Source: Lachnospiraceae bacterium (GTDB lineage: Bacteria; Bacillota_A; Clostridia; Lachnospirales; Lachnospiraceae). From it: a DNA stretch of 64,000 nucleotides. Positions 13,792 through 21,639 of the stretch are shown piece by piece. Made by a program: the position numbers and the translations under genes. Positions within the stretch are counted from its first letter, which is position 1; the number at the start of each line of letters is the position of its first letter. The stretch is taken from positions 27,762 to 91,761 of the forward strand of contig JAFQCI010000060.1 in the NCBI GenBank assembly GCA_017416505.1, in the 5' to 3' direction. A model generated the notes under the pieces. The model ran no database searches and had not been told where the DNA came from. It saw nothing but the letters and a program-made list of their open reading frames with translations.

Positions 13792-16290
13792 ATGTATAAG
13801 ACACAAGTTGCCTGTGCCATATTTATTTTATATATTGGAATACTTTATTTTCAGTCTTCCGGCAAGAAAAAAGGATCTTCTAAGTGGTTTGTGGCACTTT
13901 TGACCTGTTCCTTTTTACAATTGATATTTGATGCGCTTTCTGTGTATACGGTAAATCATTTGGACATGGTTTCGCCGGTGCTAAACCGTATCATACATAT
14001 TATTTTTCTGGGACTTTTGCAAGTGATGTTCTATCTTGCATACCGCTATCTTGAGAACATCATTGAGGAGGAAATCGGAAGAACTGTCCGAAAATATCGT
14101 TTTACCCTTACACCGCTGTTGCTCACTATGACCGGTAACATTTTTTTGCCACTGTATTATGTCGAGTCTGCCAGAAGTAATTATTCTTACGGACCGGCTG
14201 TATTCACGACGTATATAGGTGTTACCGTATATGTAATTTTCATCATTCATTTAATGGTTCGATACGGGAAACAGATTCCACAGAAAAAGAAAAGGGCAAT
14301 TTATGTGGCTTTGTGGAGTGAAATTCCCGTGACAGTGTATCAGGTTATAATTCCGGATTCTTTGATTACGTGTATCGGAATTGTACTTTTTAATCTTGGT
14401 ATTTATATGACAACAGAGAATCCGGATGCCTTATTGGCGGAACAGCTGGCGGAGGAAAAGCAGCGTGCGGATTCTGCCAATGAGGCCAAGACGAATTTTC
14501 TTGCCAATATGTCCCACGAAATTAGAACGCCTATCACAGCTGTTTTGGGAATGAATGAGCTGATTTTACGAGAGACGAAAGATGGCACCATCAAGCAGTA
14601 TTCCAAAGATATTGAAGGTGCGGCAAAGTCCTTGCTTAGTATCATCAATGATATTTTAGATATCACAAAGATTGAGGCCGGGAAGCTTAGTGTGATTTCG
14701 GTAGAGTATGACTTTGGCATAGTATTGAGGGATGTTGTAAATATGATATCCTTTAAGTCAAAAGTAAAAGGTTTGGAATTTAGAGTGGTGGTAGATGAAA
14801 ACATTCCCCAGAGGATGATGGGGGATGATATTCGTCTGCGGCAGATTTTGGTAAATCTGTTGAATAATGCTGTAAAATATACCCATAAGGGAAGCATTAC
14901 CATGGAAATTACCAGAAAGCAGTCGGAGGAAGGTGTGGCAAAGTTGTTCTTTCAGATAAAGGATACCGGAATCGGTATCAAGGAAGAGGATTTGCAGAAA
15001 CTGTGTCAGCCTTTTGTACGAATTGAGGAGAAACGTAACCGTAATATTGAGGGCACAGGACTTGGTATGAGTATCACCAAGCAGCTTTTGGGGCTGTTAA
15101 ACAGTGAGTTAAAGATAGAAAGTGTTTATGGGGAAGGGTCAGAGTTTGCTTTTGAACTGACACAAAAGATTGTGGAGGATCATCCCATTGGCAGATTGGA
15201 GGATTCGGCAGAGCCTGTTAGTAAGGAATATCAGCATAGATATGAAGCACCTGAGGCACACATTTTGTTTGTAGATGATAATGAGTTGAACCGGAAGGTG
15301 TTTGTAGGGCTTTTGAAAGAAACCAAGATACAGATTGATGAGGCTGGAAACGGCAGAGAATGTCTGGAAAAGGTCAAGCAGAATACCTATGATATTATTT
15401 TTATGGACCATATGATGCCGGAGCTTGATGGTGTGGAGACATTTCGGATTATGAAGGAGATGGAGGATTTTCCTTGTAAAGATACGCCGGTGGTAATTCT
15501 CACCGCCAATGCCTTGGTGGGAGCTAAGGAAAAATATTTGCAGGAAGGATTTCGGGCATTTTTGCAAAAACCCATTGATTATGAGAAGTTGGAATACTTG
15601 ATTTGGGATTTATTGGATGAGGATTTGCTTCAGGAGGCAAGTTTAGTTGTGGCGTCAGAAAAGTTGCAGGAAGAGACAGTCGCTTCATCTGTGCCGGAAC
15701 ATATCGAGCTACCCATGGTGGAGGGCTTGGACTGGAAGTATGCAAGGACTCATTTTAAGGATGAACAGGTAATGTTGGATACAGTGAAATTTTTTGCAGA
15801 AACTGTGGTCTATGAAGGGAAAGAATTGGAGTGTTTGTTCGCTGGGATTGAGACGGATTCTGGAAGAAAAGAATTTTGCACTAAGGTACATAGCATGAAA
15901 AATTCCGCTGCAACCATTGGAATCATTCCTTTAGCCGGAATGGCAAAGGTGTTGGAGGATGCTGCCCGCAATGGTCAGGTGGAGGTATTGCAGGCTATGA
16001 CACCGATTTTCCTGGAATGTTGGTGTGAGTATGATAAGCGATTAGAAGTGTTTGCACCTGTTTCGGTTACGGATAAAAGGCTAGCTGCGGATTGTGTAGA
16101 AGAGATTCAAAAGCTGGTAAAGTCCATGAATCAGGCTGCGGAAGAGATGGATATTGATGCGTTGGATGAGATATGGAAGAAACTTTGTGAATATCAGTTT
16201 AGTGAGGAAAAACAGAGGCTTTTAGAGCGGATTCACAAGGCCATTGTGGAGTTTGATGTGGATTATTTGCAGGGAGTGTCTATTTTTTAA
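13792..16290 (+). CDS. Hybrid sensor histidine kinase with receiver and Hpt domains
   Basis: An 832-residue membrane kinase. About seven hydrophobic segments fill the first 210 residues (an intramembrane sensing domain with no large external loop). The HisKA box NMSHEIRTPI gives phospho-His242; the ATPase domain shows NLLNNAVKY (N box) and GTGLGMSIT (G2 box). A receiver domain carries Asp539 in FMDHMMPELDG and the C-terminal Hpt domain carries His700 in KVHSMKNSAATIG. All elements of a full internal phosphorelay are intact. The partner is the upstream receiver protein. The signal is unknown. Confidence 0.92.
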   Translation: MYKTQVACAIFILYIGILYFQSSGKKKGSSKWFVALLTCSFLQLIFDALSVYTVNHLDMVSPVLNRIIHIIFLGLLQVMFYLAYRYLENIIEEEIGRTVRKYRFTLTPLLLTMTGNIFLPLYYVESARSNYSYGPAVFTTYIGVTVYVIFIIHLMVRYGKQIPQKKKRAIYVALWSEIPVTVYQVIIPDSLITCIGIVLFNLGIYMTTENPDALLAEQLAEEKQRADSANEAKTNFLANMSHEIRTPITAVLGMNELILRETKDGTIKQYSKDIEGAAKSLLSIINDILDITKIEAGKLSVISVEYDFGIVLRDVVNMISFKSKVKGLEFRVVVDENIPQRMMGDDIRLRQILVNLLNNAVKYTHKGSITMEITRKQSEEGVAKLFFQIKDTGIGIKEEDLQKLCQPFVRIEEKRNRNIEGTGLGMSITKQLLGLLNSELKIESVYGEGSEFAFELTQKIVEDHPIGRLEDSAEPVSKEYQHRYEAPEAHILFVDDNELNRKVFVGLLKETKIQIDEAGNGRECLEKVKQNTYDIIFMDHMMPELDGVETFRIMKEMEDFPCKDTPVVILTANALVGAKEKYLQEGFRAFLQKPIDYEKLEYLIWDLLDEDLLQEASLVVASEKLQEETVASSVPEHIELPMVEGLDWKYARTHFKDEQVMLDTVKFFAETVVYEGKELECLFAGIETDSGRKEFCTKVHSMKNSAATIGIIPLAGMAKVLEDAARNGQVEVLQAMTPIFLECWCEYDKRLEVFAPVSVTDKRLAADCVEEIQKLVKSMNQAAEEMDIDALDEIWKKLCEYQFSEEKQRLLERIHKAIVEFDVDYLQGVSIF

Positions 16291-16414
16291 GATTGCGTTT
16301 GTAATTAAAAAATAGTAAAAGTGTGGAATTATGCATTAGCAGATGAAAGGACTGCGATGAGACATTTCGTGTATGAAAGGAGCAGGGAATAGTATAGAAA
16401 GAGGAAGAAGAGAA

Positions 16415-16936
16415 ATGGAAATAAGATTATGTGAAGAGAAGGATATTGAAGAAGTTGGAAAGTTTTACGATAAGGTAGTATTGTATTTGTGCGAAACCAT
16501 AAATTATCCAAAGTGGAGGTATAAATCATATCCTTCCGAAGCATCCGTAAGAGAAAAGGTAACGGTAGGTCAGCAATTTCTTTGTATGGAGAATGAAAAA
16601 ATCGTGGGAGCATTTGTATTAAACGATGACCCTCAAGGAAAGTATGAAAATACTGACTGGACAGTGGAAATTCCACAAGGGGAATATATGGTATGTCATA
16701 CTTTAGCGACAGATCCGAGTCTACCAGGCAAAGGAATTGGAAGGGAAATGGTAAAATATTGCATCGAGTATGCAAGAAACAATGGATACAAAGCGATTCG
16801 TCTAGATGTAGTCCCTGATAATCAACCAGCGAAACGACTATATGAAAAATGTGGATTTCAGTATGTTGGTGATGTAGATTTAGAAAGAGGGATAGAAGAG
16901 ATTCCGTTCTTTTCTATGTATGAGTTGGTTTTTTAG
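16415..16936 (+). CDS. GNAT family N-acetyltransferase
   Basis: A 173-residue acetyltransferase. The acetyl-CoA pyrophosphate loop is visible as LPGKGIGREMVKYCIEYA (Q/RxxGxG/A type, about residues 109-126), followed by YKAIRLDVVPDNQPAKRLYEKCGFQYVG, the usual motif B. I chose ATG at 16415, after AGAGGAAGAAG, because the GNAT fold begins at MEIRLCEEKD; an upstream in-frame ATG adds 14 unlikely residues. The substrate cannot be inferred. It stands alone; repeat B copy 2 lies downstream. Confidence 0.8.
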   Translation: MEIRLCEEKDIEEVGKFYDKVVLYLCETINYPKWRYKSYPSEASVREKVTVGQQFLCMENEKIVGAFVLNDDPQGKYENTDWTVEIPQGEYMVCHTLATDPSLPGKGIGREMVKYCIEYARNNGYKAIRLDVVPDNQPAKRLYEKCGFQYVGDVDLERGIEEIPFFSMYELVF

Positions 16937-16991
16937 TGATTCTTTTCAAAATAGAAGCCTGTCCAAATTTCGCATTTTTATACGAAAATAG

Positions 16992-17118
16992 GGCACGCTT
17001 TCGCTGCGTTCGGCTCGTAGCGGTACTAAACTCAAGGCTTTGCCTTTCGTTAAGTACCGACGGCCGCCCAAGCACCTGCGTATGTATTTGTTTCTTTTGA
17101 ATCACTTAATATAAGTTT
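16992..17118 (-). mobile_element. Repeat B copy 2 (MITE-like)
   Basis: The reverse complement matches copy 1 from ACTTATATTAAGTGATTCAA through GCAGGTGCTTGG, GGCCGTCGGTACTTAA and CGAGCCGAACGCAGCGAAAG. A weaker end-like sequence (AGTGATTCTTTTCAAA) near 16935 may be its other terminus. It ends about 20 bases before the start region of a broken toxin gene, whose ribosome site it may have displaced. Confidence 0.65.
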
Positions 17119-17141
17119 TGTTCGTTTCGCAATCACCTAAA

Positions 17142-17582
17142 ATGGCAGAAGAAACAAAGGAGAGAATTGAAAGTGAGCTAGAGGTTAAAGCATATATTTA
17201 GAATTTGAGGTTTGCTCTTGATAATGGCGCAAAGATTACATTTCAGGCAAAAAGGCTTGTTGATGAAGAAAGAAAAGAGGAATATACAAATCGATATACA
17301 GTAAATACACTATTTCCTGATGAGAATCCTGAAGAAGCTTTAAAAAGAGAAATAAGAACATTAACAGTGGAAGAATATATGAGAACGGTGAAAGATCTTA
17401 GGTTTCCGAAGAAAAGTGAGATGAGAGAATTTGGTAGGGGATATAACAGTACAGAGAATGTGTATATTAAGATAAGAGTAGAAGTGTTGGGAATGTATGG
17501 AAGTGCAACTGTGTTTATAATGTCATTTCATTTTGCAGAGAGAGCGTTTACATCAGATATGTTTCCATATAGGAATAATTAG
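17142..17582 (+). pseudogene. MqsR-like toxin gene broken by an amber codon
   Basis: One frame from ATG 17142 to the TAA ending at 17582 is interrupted by a single TAG at 17199-17201 (codon 20). Residues on both sides look like one protein: VKAYI, stop, NLRFALDNG. The later part has LTVEEYMRTVKDL and VYIKIRVEV...FIMSFHF, the helix and strand pattern of MqsR/HigB-type mRNA interferases. There is no ribosome site at the ATG, and downstream TTG 17205 also lacks one. It lies 12 bases before a Panacea antitoxin gene, as toxins of this class do. It is probably inactive. The toxin family assignment is inference by pattern and position. Confidence 0.6.
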
Positions 17583-17594
17583 GGAGGTGTTTCC

Positions 17595-18617
17595 ATGAAA
17601 ATATTATACAGGGAAAATCGTTTATGCACTTGTTGTATGGAAGAGCACGAAGTAAAAACGGTTCACGTAATGGAACATGCCAGTTTAAAGAATGTATGTG
17701 TGGAGTATAAGGCGACTTATTTTTATTGCGATGTTGCACAAAAACTGTATATGGATGAATACCAGATGAGGGAGAATGATATCACTCTCAAGGATGCATA
17801 TAGAAAGGCGCAGGGACTTTTGACATCAGTAGAAATGATTGAAATTCGATCAAAATATGGAATGAGTCAGAAAGATCTTTCTATTCTCTTAGGATGGGGT
17901 GGTAAAACGATTACTAGATATGAGACTCATCAAGTGCAGGATAAAGCGCACGATACTATTCTAAAAAAGCTTGACCAGGATCCGGAATGGTTCTTACATT
18001 TACTACACGGGTCAAAGAACAACTTATCTGCAGAAGCATATAGAAAGTATTTTGATATTGCTACCGTTCTTTATGAGAAGGAACAGGATTTATATCTAAG
18101 GAAAGCTATTGAAGCAAAATATGCAAGATTTCAAGGAAATCAGATGTTTCACGGAAATACAGAACTATCCTTAGATAAGGTGGTAGATGTAATTCGTTAT
18201 TTTGCTACATCTGTTAAAGTTACCAATCTATATATGGCGAAACTTATGAGGTTGATGTGGTATTCTGATGCTCTTTCTTATAAGAAAAGAGAGCGGGCAA
18301 TTACCGGACTGGTTTATCAGGCATTACCCATGGGAACTGTGCCTATCGGGCATGATTCTATCATAGACTTAAAAGATGTACCATGTGAGGAAGTGGATGT
18401 GGGTGAAACATACGCATATCATTTCAACTTGATGGAAGAAACAGAATATCCAGCATTATCTGAAGAAGACAAAGATATCTTAAATATTGTCATAGATAAA
18501 CTTGGAAAAATGAGCAAATATGAGATAGTGAATTTTATGAATAAGGAACAGGCATGTGTAGAAACCGCCTCGAGAGATATTATTTTATTTAAATATGCAG
18601 AAAGTTTGCAGATATAA
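17595..18617 (+). CDS. Panacea (SocA-like) domain antitoxin with HTH
   Basis: A 340-residue protein. The N-terminus is an MqsA/YgiT-like zinc-finger remnant (CTCC at about 11-14, YCDVA near 45). Next comes an HTH of the MqsA type (TSVEMIEIRSKYGMSQKDLSILLGWGGKTITRYE, about 78-112), then a C-terminal Panacea/SocA-like domain (KVTNLYMAKLMRLMWYSDALSYKKRERAITGLVYQALPMGTVP, about 208-250). Panacea proteins are antitoxins that neutralise diverse toxins, with the HTH providing autoregulation. GGGAGGTG precedes the ATG. The partner gene upstream carries a nonsense codon, so this antitoxin may be an orphan. Confidence 0.8.
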   Translation: MKILYRENRLCTCCMEEHEVKTVHVMEHASLKNVCVEYKATYFYCDVAQKLYMDEYQMRENDITLKDAYRKAQGLLTSVEMIEIRSKYGMSQKDLSILLGWGGKTITRYETHQVQDKAHDTILKKLDQDPEWFLHLLHGSKNNLSAEAYRKYFDIATVLYEKEQDLYLRKAIEAKYARFQGNQMFHGNTELSLDKVVDVIRYFATSVKVTNLYMAKLMRLMWYSDALSYKKRERAITGLVYQALPMGTVPIGHDSIIDLKDVPCEEVDVGETYAYHFNLMEETEYPALSEEDKDILNIVIDKLGKMSKYEIVNFMNKEQACVETASRDIILFKYAESLQI

Positions 18618-18693
18618 ACGTGAGTACTCTATTACAGAATACTTTTATGTCAGCGATATGGGACGGGATTTGTTGTCGTAAGAAAGTAGCCCT

Positions 18694-18870
18694 TTTTATG
18701 AAAAAGAGCTACTCAAAGTTATTGATTTGGTTTATGGAAAAGATTGGATTTAAAACCTATCATAAGTGGCAGAAAAACGAATATACGGAATATGTCTGCC
18801 AGGAAGGTTTTCATGTTGTTGATTCGATATTGGTAAAAGGAAATCCACTTTCGGAATTACCTGTCAGTTG
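18694..18870 (+). pseudogene. Remnant of a duplicated methyltransferase
   Basis: About 170 bases closely match positions 6896-7062, the 3' part of the first methyltransferase (KLLIWLMEKVGFKTYHKWQ there, KLLIWFMEKIGFKTYHKWQ here). The catalytic SAM-binding half is absent, and after GNPLSE the frame drifts into a repeat C copy. No start or ribosome site fits. It is a decayed partial duplicate, or the remnant of a second locus of the same kind. Confidence 0.75.
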
Positions 18871-18896
18871 CTTAGATTCTTTTAAGTTAATTTCAT

Positions 18897-18984
18897 ATGA
18901 AATATTATAGTTTCGCAATTAGCCATCAGTTGTCCGGTTTCTTTTGAGTTACTGCCATATGAAATTTATACTTTCACAATTACT
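18897..18984. repeat. Two repeat C copies
   Basis: AAATATTATAGTTTCGCAATTA (with one interruption removed, at about 18898-18920) and a diverged ATATGAAATTTATACTTTCACAATTA-like copy at about 18957-18982 lie 60 bases apart between the pseudogene and repeat A copy 2. Confidence 0.45.
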
Positions 18985-19179
18985 TATTATGATGTTGGGG
19001 TCAAAAGGTATTTTGACCCCATGATACCTACGAATTGCTCCGCACTTTGTGCTCCCGCAATTCTAAAACATTTGAAATCCGCCCTATTCGGGCTACTTTC
19101 TCATGTTTTGCGGGTCCCAAAGTCATGTTTTTTCATGCGAGCATGAAAAACATGACCTTTTGACCATGGTATCTTATTA
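18985..19179 (+). mobile_element. Repeat A copy 2 (MITE-like)
   Basis: 195 bp, nearly identical to the copy at 12783. The left hairpin is perfect here (GGGGTCAAAA, 4-base loop, TTTTGACCCC) and the right hairpin is TCATGTTTTTTCATGC with its near-perfect complement. The right edge lies 6 bases from the stop codon of the minus-strand methyltransferase, so its hairpins may act as that gene's terminator. Confidence 0.8.
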
Positions 19180-19185
19180 TTTGAT

Positions 19186-20022
19186 TTACACTTTTATAAT
19201 ATCCAGTGTATGGGTGCTTGCCCCAATTAAATCCTGTCTTTCACAGGTAGACAGGTGGTATTTTAAGAATAATTGGAAGGTTTCTTCGTCCATGGAATTT
19301 AAGGTTTGTCGGATATAGTGGGCGGCACCGTCCGTGGCAATCAGTTTTACACGGTTTAGTCCAAGACGTTCATTTAGTTCCTGGATATCCTCCGTCCGGA
19401 CTCTTTCATATAAATCCTCCGGTTCTGCGATGCAATGAAAATCTTCTGTCAGTTTACCACCTGCAAGGCTTTCTTTGATTTGTCCATCAATGAAACCATG
19501 GGTCAGGACACCATATTCATTCATATAATAGGCAATTAAAAGATAGCCCCCCTTCTTTGTAACCCGTTTGGCTTCACTTAGGGCTTTCAGTTTATCCTCC
19601 AAGGTGTAAAGGTGATACATAGGACCAAATACTAAAGTAATATCAAAGGATTCATCGGCAAAACGGGATAGGTTCAAGGCAGTACCCTGGTAGGCTTTTA
19701 CATTGCTGCCTTTAGATTTTAAGATACCTAAGTTGTACTTTACCAGTTCAATGGCAGTGACATCATAGCCTTCTTCTGAAAGTTGAATGGAGTATCTTCC
19801 GGTTCCGGCCCCCACATCTAAGATTTTAATGTCTGGATTTGCACTTTCTTTTTTTGTTTCTGCTTGTGATTCTGAAAGCATATCAATGCATTCATGAATA
19901 TATTTTAACGAGGTGATAAATTCCACCTGTCCCCGGCGACGGGTAAGGCGTTTGTCTTCGTTGAATTTGTTGTAGTGTTTTTCTAATTCTGTCATCATAA
20001 TAACTGTTTCATCCTTTTTCAT
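19186..20022 (-). CDS. Class I SAM-dependent methyltransferase
   Basis: A 278-residue methyltransferase. Motif I is IKILDVGAGTGRYSIQLSEEGY (about residues 65-86), followed by the acidic VTAIELV, then the motif IV region FDITLVFGPMYHLYT and EAKRVTKKGGYLLIAYYMNE. It matches the S-adenosylmethionine enzymes often annotated as methyltransferase type 11 or 12. The exact start is uncertain: ATG at 20022 or the MMTELEKHYNKF start nine to ten codons in; neither has a strong ribosome site. It is unlike the methyltransferase pair at 6.4-7.8 kb. Target unknown. Confidence 0.8.
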   Translation of the reverse strand: MKKDETVIMMTELEKHYNKFNEDKRLTRRRGQVEFITSLKYIHECIDMLSESQAETKKESANPDIKILDVGAGTGRYSIQLSEEGYDVTAIELVKYNLGILKSKGSNVKAYQGTALNLSRFADESFDITLVFGPMYHLYTLEDKLKALSEAKRVTKKGGYLLIAYYMNEYGVLTHGFIDGQIKESLAGGKLTEDFHCIAEPEDLYERVRTEDIQELNERLGLNRVKLIATDGAAHYIRQTLNSMDEETFQLFLKYHLSTCERQDLIGASTHTLDIIKV

Positions 20023-20338
20023 AAAATAAGGTTACTGATTTTGTAAGGCTCCATAACAAATCCGTTATTGGGGCATACAGATGAACCATAATAAATCCAC
20101 TTCAGTATACCATAAAAATCTGGACTTGGATATTGCGAAAAAAACAAAATAAAGGTAAGATAGTAGAAGAAAAAAGTTCAGATAAAAGCAAATGGATTGT
20201 AATAATCGATAATATTAGCAGTTGAGCATGTTTTATTGTAATGTGACTTGATAAAACGACATTAAGAAAATAGGAAATATTTTGAGAGTGAAGTGTGAAG
20301 ATGGATGAATAGAACATAGACTCGAAATGGAGAAAAGT
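20023..20338. other. Intergenic region, nothing recognised
   Basis: A 316-base AT-rich gap between divergent genes. I see only a weak promoter possibility for the DUF4317 gene (TTGATA near 20250 with TAGGAA 17 bases on) and no repeat family copy, hairpin with T-run or RNA gene. Confidence 0.4.
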
Positions 20339-21505
20339 ATGAATAAGAAAGAAATTGCAGAAATTAAGAAACAATTTATACCGGAACGTTCCACTATTAC
20401 CAGAATTTGCGGTTGTTACGTAGATGGAGAAAAGAATAAAAAGGCAGAATTAGCACAGACATTTTTAACAATGTCGGAAGAGGAGAATTTTAAGTATTAT
20501 ACCATTTTTCGTTCTACCCTCTCCGGAACCATTGGGAAAAATCTATTAAATATGGAATTTCCTATGGAGGCAGAATTTACCGGTGGAACACAGGAATTTT
20601 TATTAAAGCTTAAGAATTCGAACCTAAAAGACGATGCACTCTTAGAAGAATTTTATGATAAGGTAATTGAAACTTATGATTATCCACAAAATTATTATAT
20701 TATTTTAATTTATGCCGCCTATGATGTTCCGGGAAAGACTACAGATGAGATTGAAAATGAAGATGCTTCCGAAGAAGTGTACGATTTTATTTTGTGTAGC
20801 ATTTGTCCTGTGGAGCTTTCCGATGCCGGACTTTGCTATAATGAACTTACCAATAACATTGAAAGCAGGGTGAGAGATTGGGTGGTGGGAGCACCGAATC
20901 ATGGATTTTTATTCCCGGCATTTAATGATAGAAGTACTGATATACATAGCCTTTTGTATTATACGAAAAATTCAGAAAAGATGCAGGACGAATTTATCCA
21001 GCAGACCTTAGGTTGTTATATTCCAATGTCCTTTAAGGGACAAAAAGAAGTGTTTCAGGAGATTGTAAAAGAAACTCTTGGGGAACAGTGTGATTTTGAA
21101 ACCGTTAAGACCATTCATGAAAATTTAAATGAATATGTGGAAGAGCGGAAAGATGCGAAAGAACCACCAGCACTGGATAAAATGGATATGAAAAGATTGT
21201 TGGAAAACAGCGGTGTGAAGACAGAGGCATTAAAGGAGTTCGACCAGCATTTTGAAGAAATGGCACCAAAAGAAACCAAGCCTTTGTTTATGGCAGCCTC
21301 TGTGGCAAGTACCAGAAGTTTTGAAATCAAGACTCCGGATGTAGTAGTGAAGGTAAATCCGGAAAGAACCGATTTAGTGGAAACAAGAGTGATTGATGGA
21401 AGAGAGTACTTGATGATTGAAGTAAATGACAGCGTTGAAATTAATGGGATTCAGGTGAAAACTTCCAATGGGTATACAGAGGAAGAAGAACCTATGGAAT
21501 CATAG
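20339..21505 (+). CDS. DUF4317 family protein
   Basis: A 388-residue soluble protein of a family common in Clostridia with unknown function. Conserved blocks seen here and in the truncated paralogue at 5508-6131 are RITRICGCYV-like, ASEEVYDFILCSICP and NHGFLFPAFNDRSTD. The C-terminal third holds an acidic linker and a strand-rich end (VKVNPERTDLVETRVIDGREYLMIEV). GGAG lies six bases before the chosen ATG; the ATG 12 bases earlier overlaps that site. It stands alone upstream of proS. Confidence 0.75.
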   Translation: MNKKEIAEIKKQFIPERSTITRICGCYVDGEKNKKAELAQTFLTMSEEENFKYYTIFRSTLSGTIGKNLLNMEFPMEAEFTGGTQEFLLKLKNSNLKDDALLEEFYDKVIETYDYPQNYYIILIYAAYDVPGKTTDEIENEDASEEVYDFILCSICPVELSDAGLCYNELTNNIESRVRDWVVGAPNHGFLFPAFNDRSTDIHSLLYYTKNSEKMQDEFIQQTLGCYIPMSFKGQKEVFQEIVKETLGEQCDFETVKTIHENLNEYVEERKDAKEPPALDKMDMKRLLENSGVKTEALKEFDQHFEEMAPKETKPLFMAASVASTRSFEIKTPDVVVKVNPERTDLVETRVIDGREYLMIEVNDSVEINGIQVKTSNGYTEEEEPMES

Positions 21506-21551
21506 CAGCTACTGGTTTTTGTTGATACAATACGCATAGCAAGAATTTTAT

Positions 21552-21580
21552 TGACGAAATTCCTAGGATGATTTATCATA
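21552..21580 (+). promoter_or_regulatory. Candidate proS promoter
   Basis: TTGACG followed 17 bases later by TATCAT. It lies 60 bases before the chosen proS start. No T-box leader is visible. Confidence 0.4.
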
Positions 21581-21639
21581 TATGCGAGATGATTTGTGAA
21601 CAGAACATAACTTATTACGATAGAAATGGAGATACGAAA

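Noticed and set aside
15139..15567. Antisense gene inside the hybrid kinase
   Set aside because: It is a shadow of the receiver domain coding region; Cys/His/Ser-rich composition and no start signal.
21506..21639. T-box leader for proS
   Set aside because: No T-box consensus sequence or antiterminator pairing visible in the short leader.
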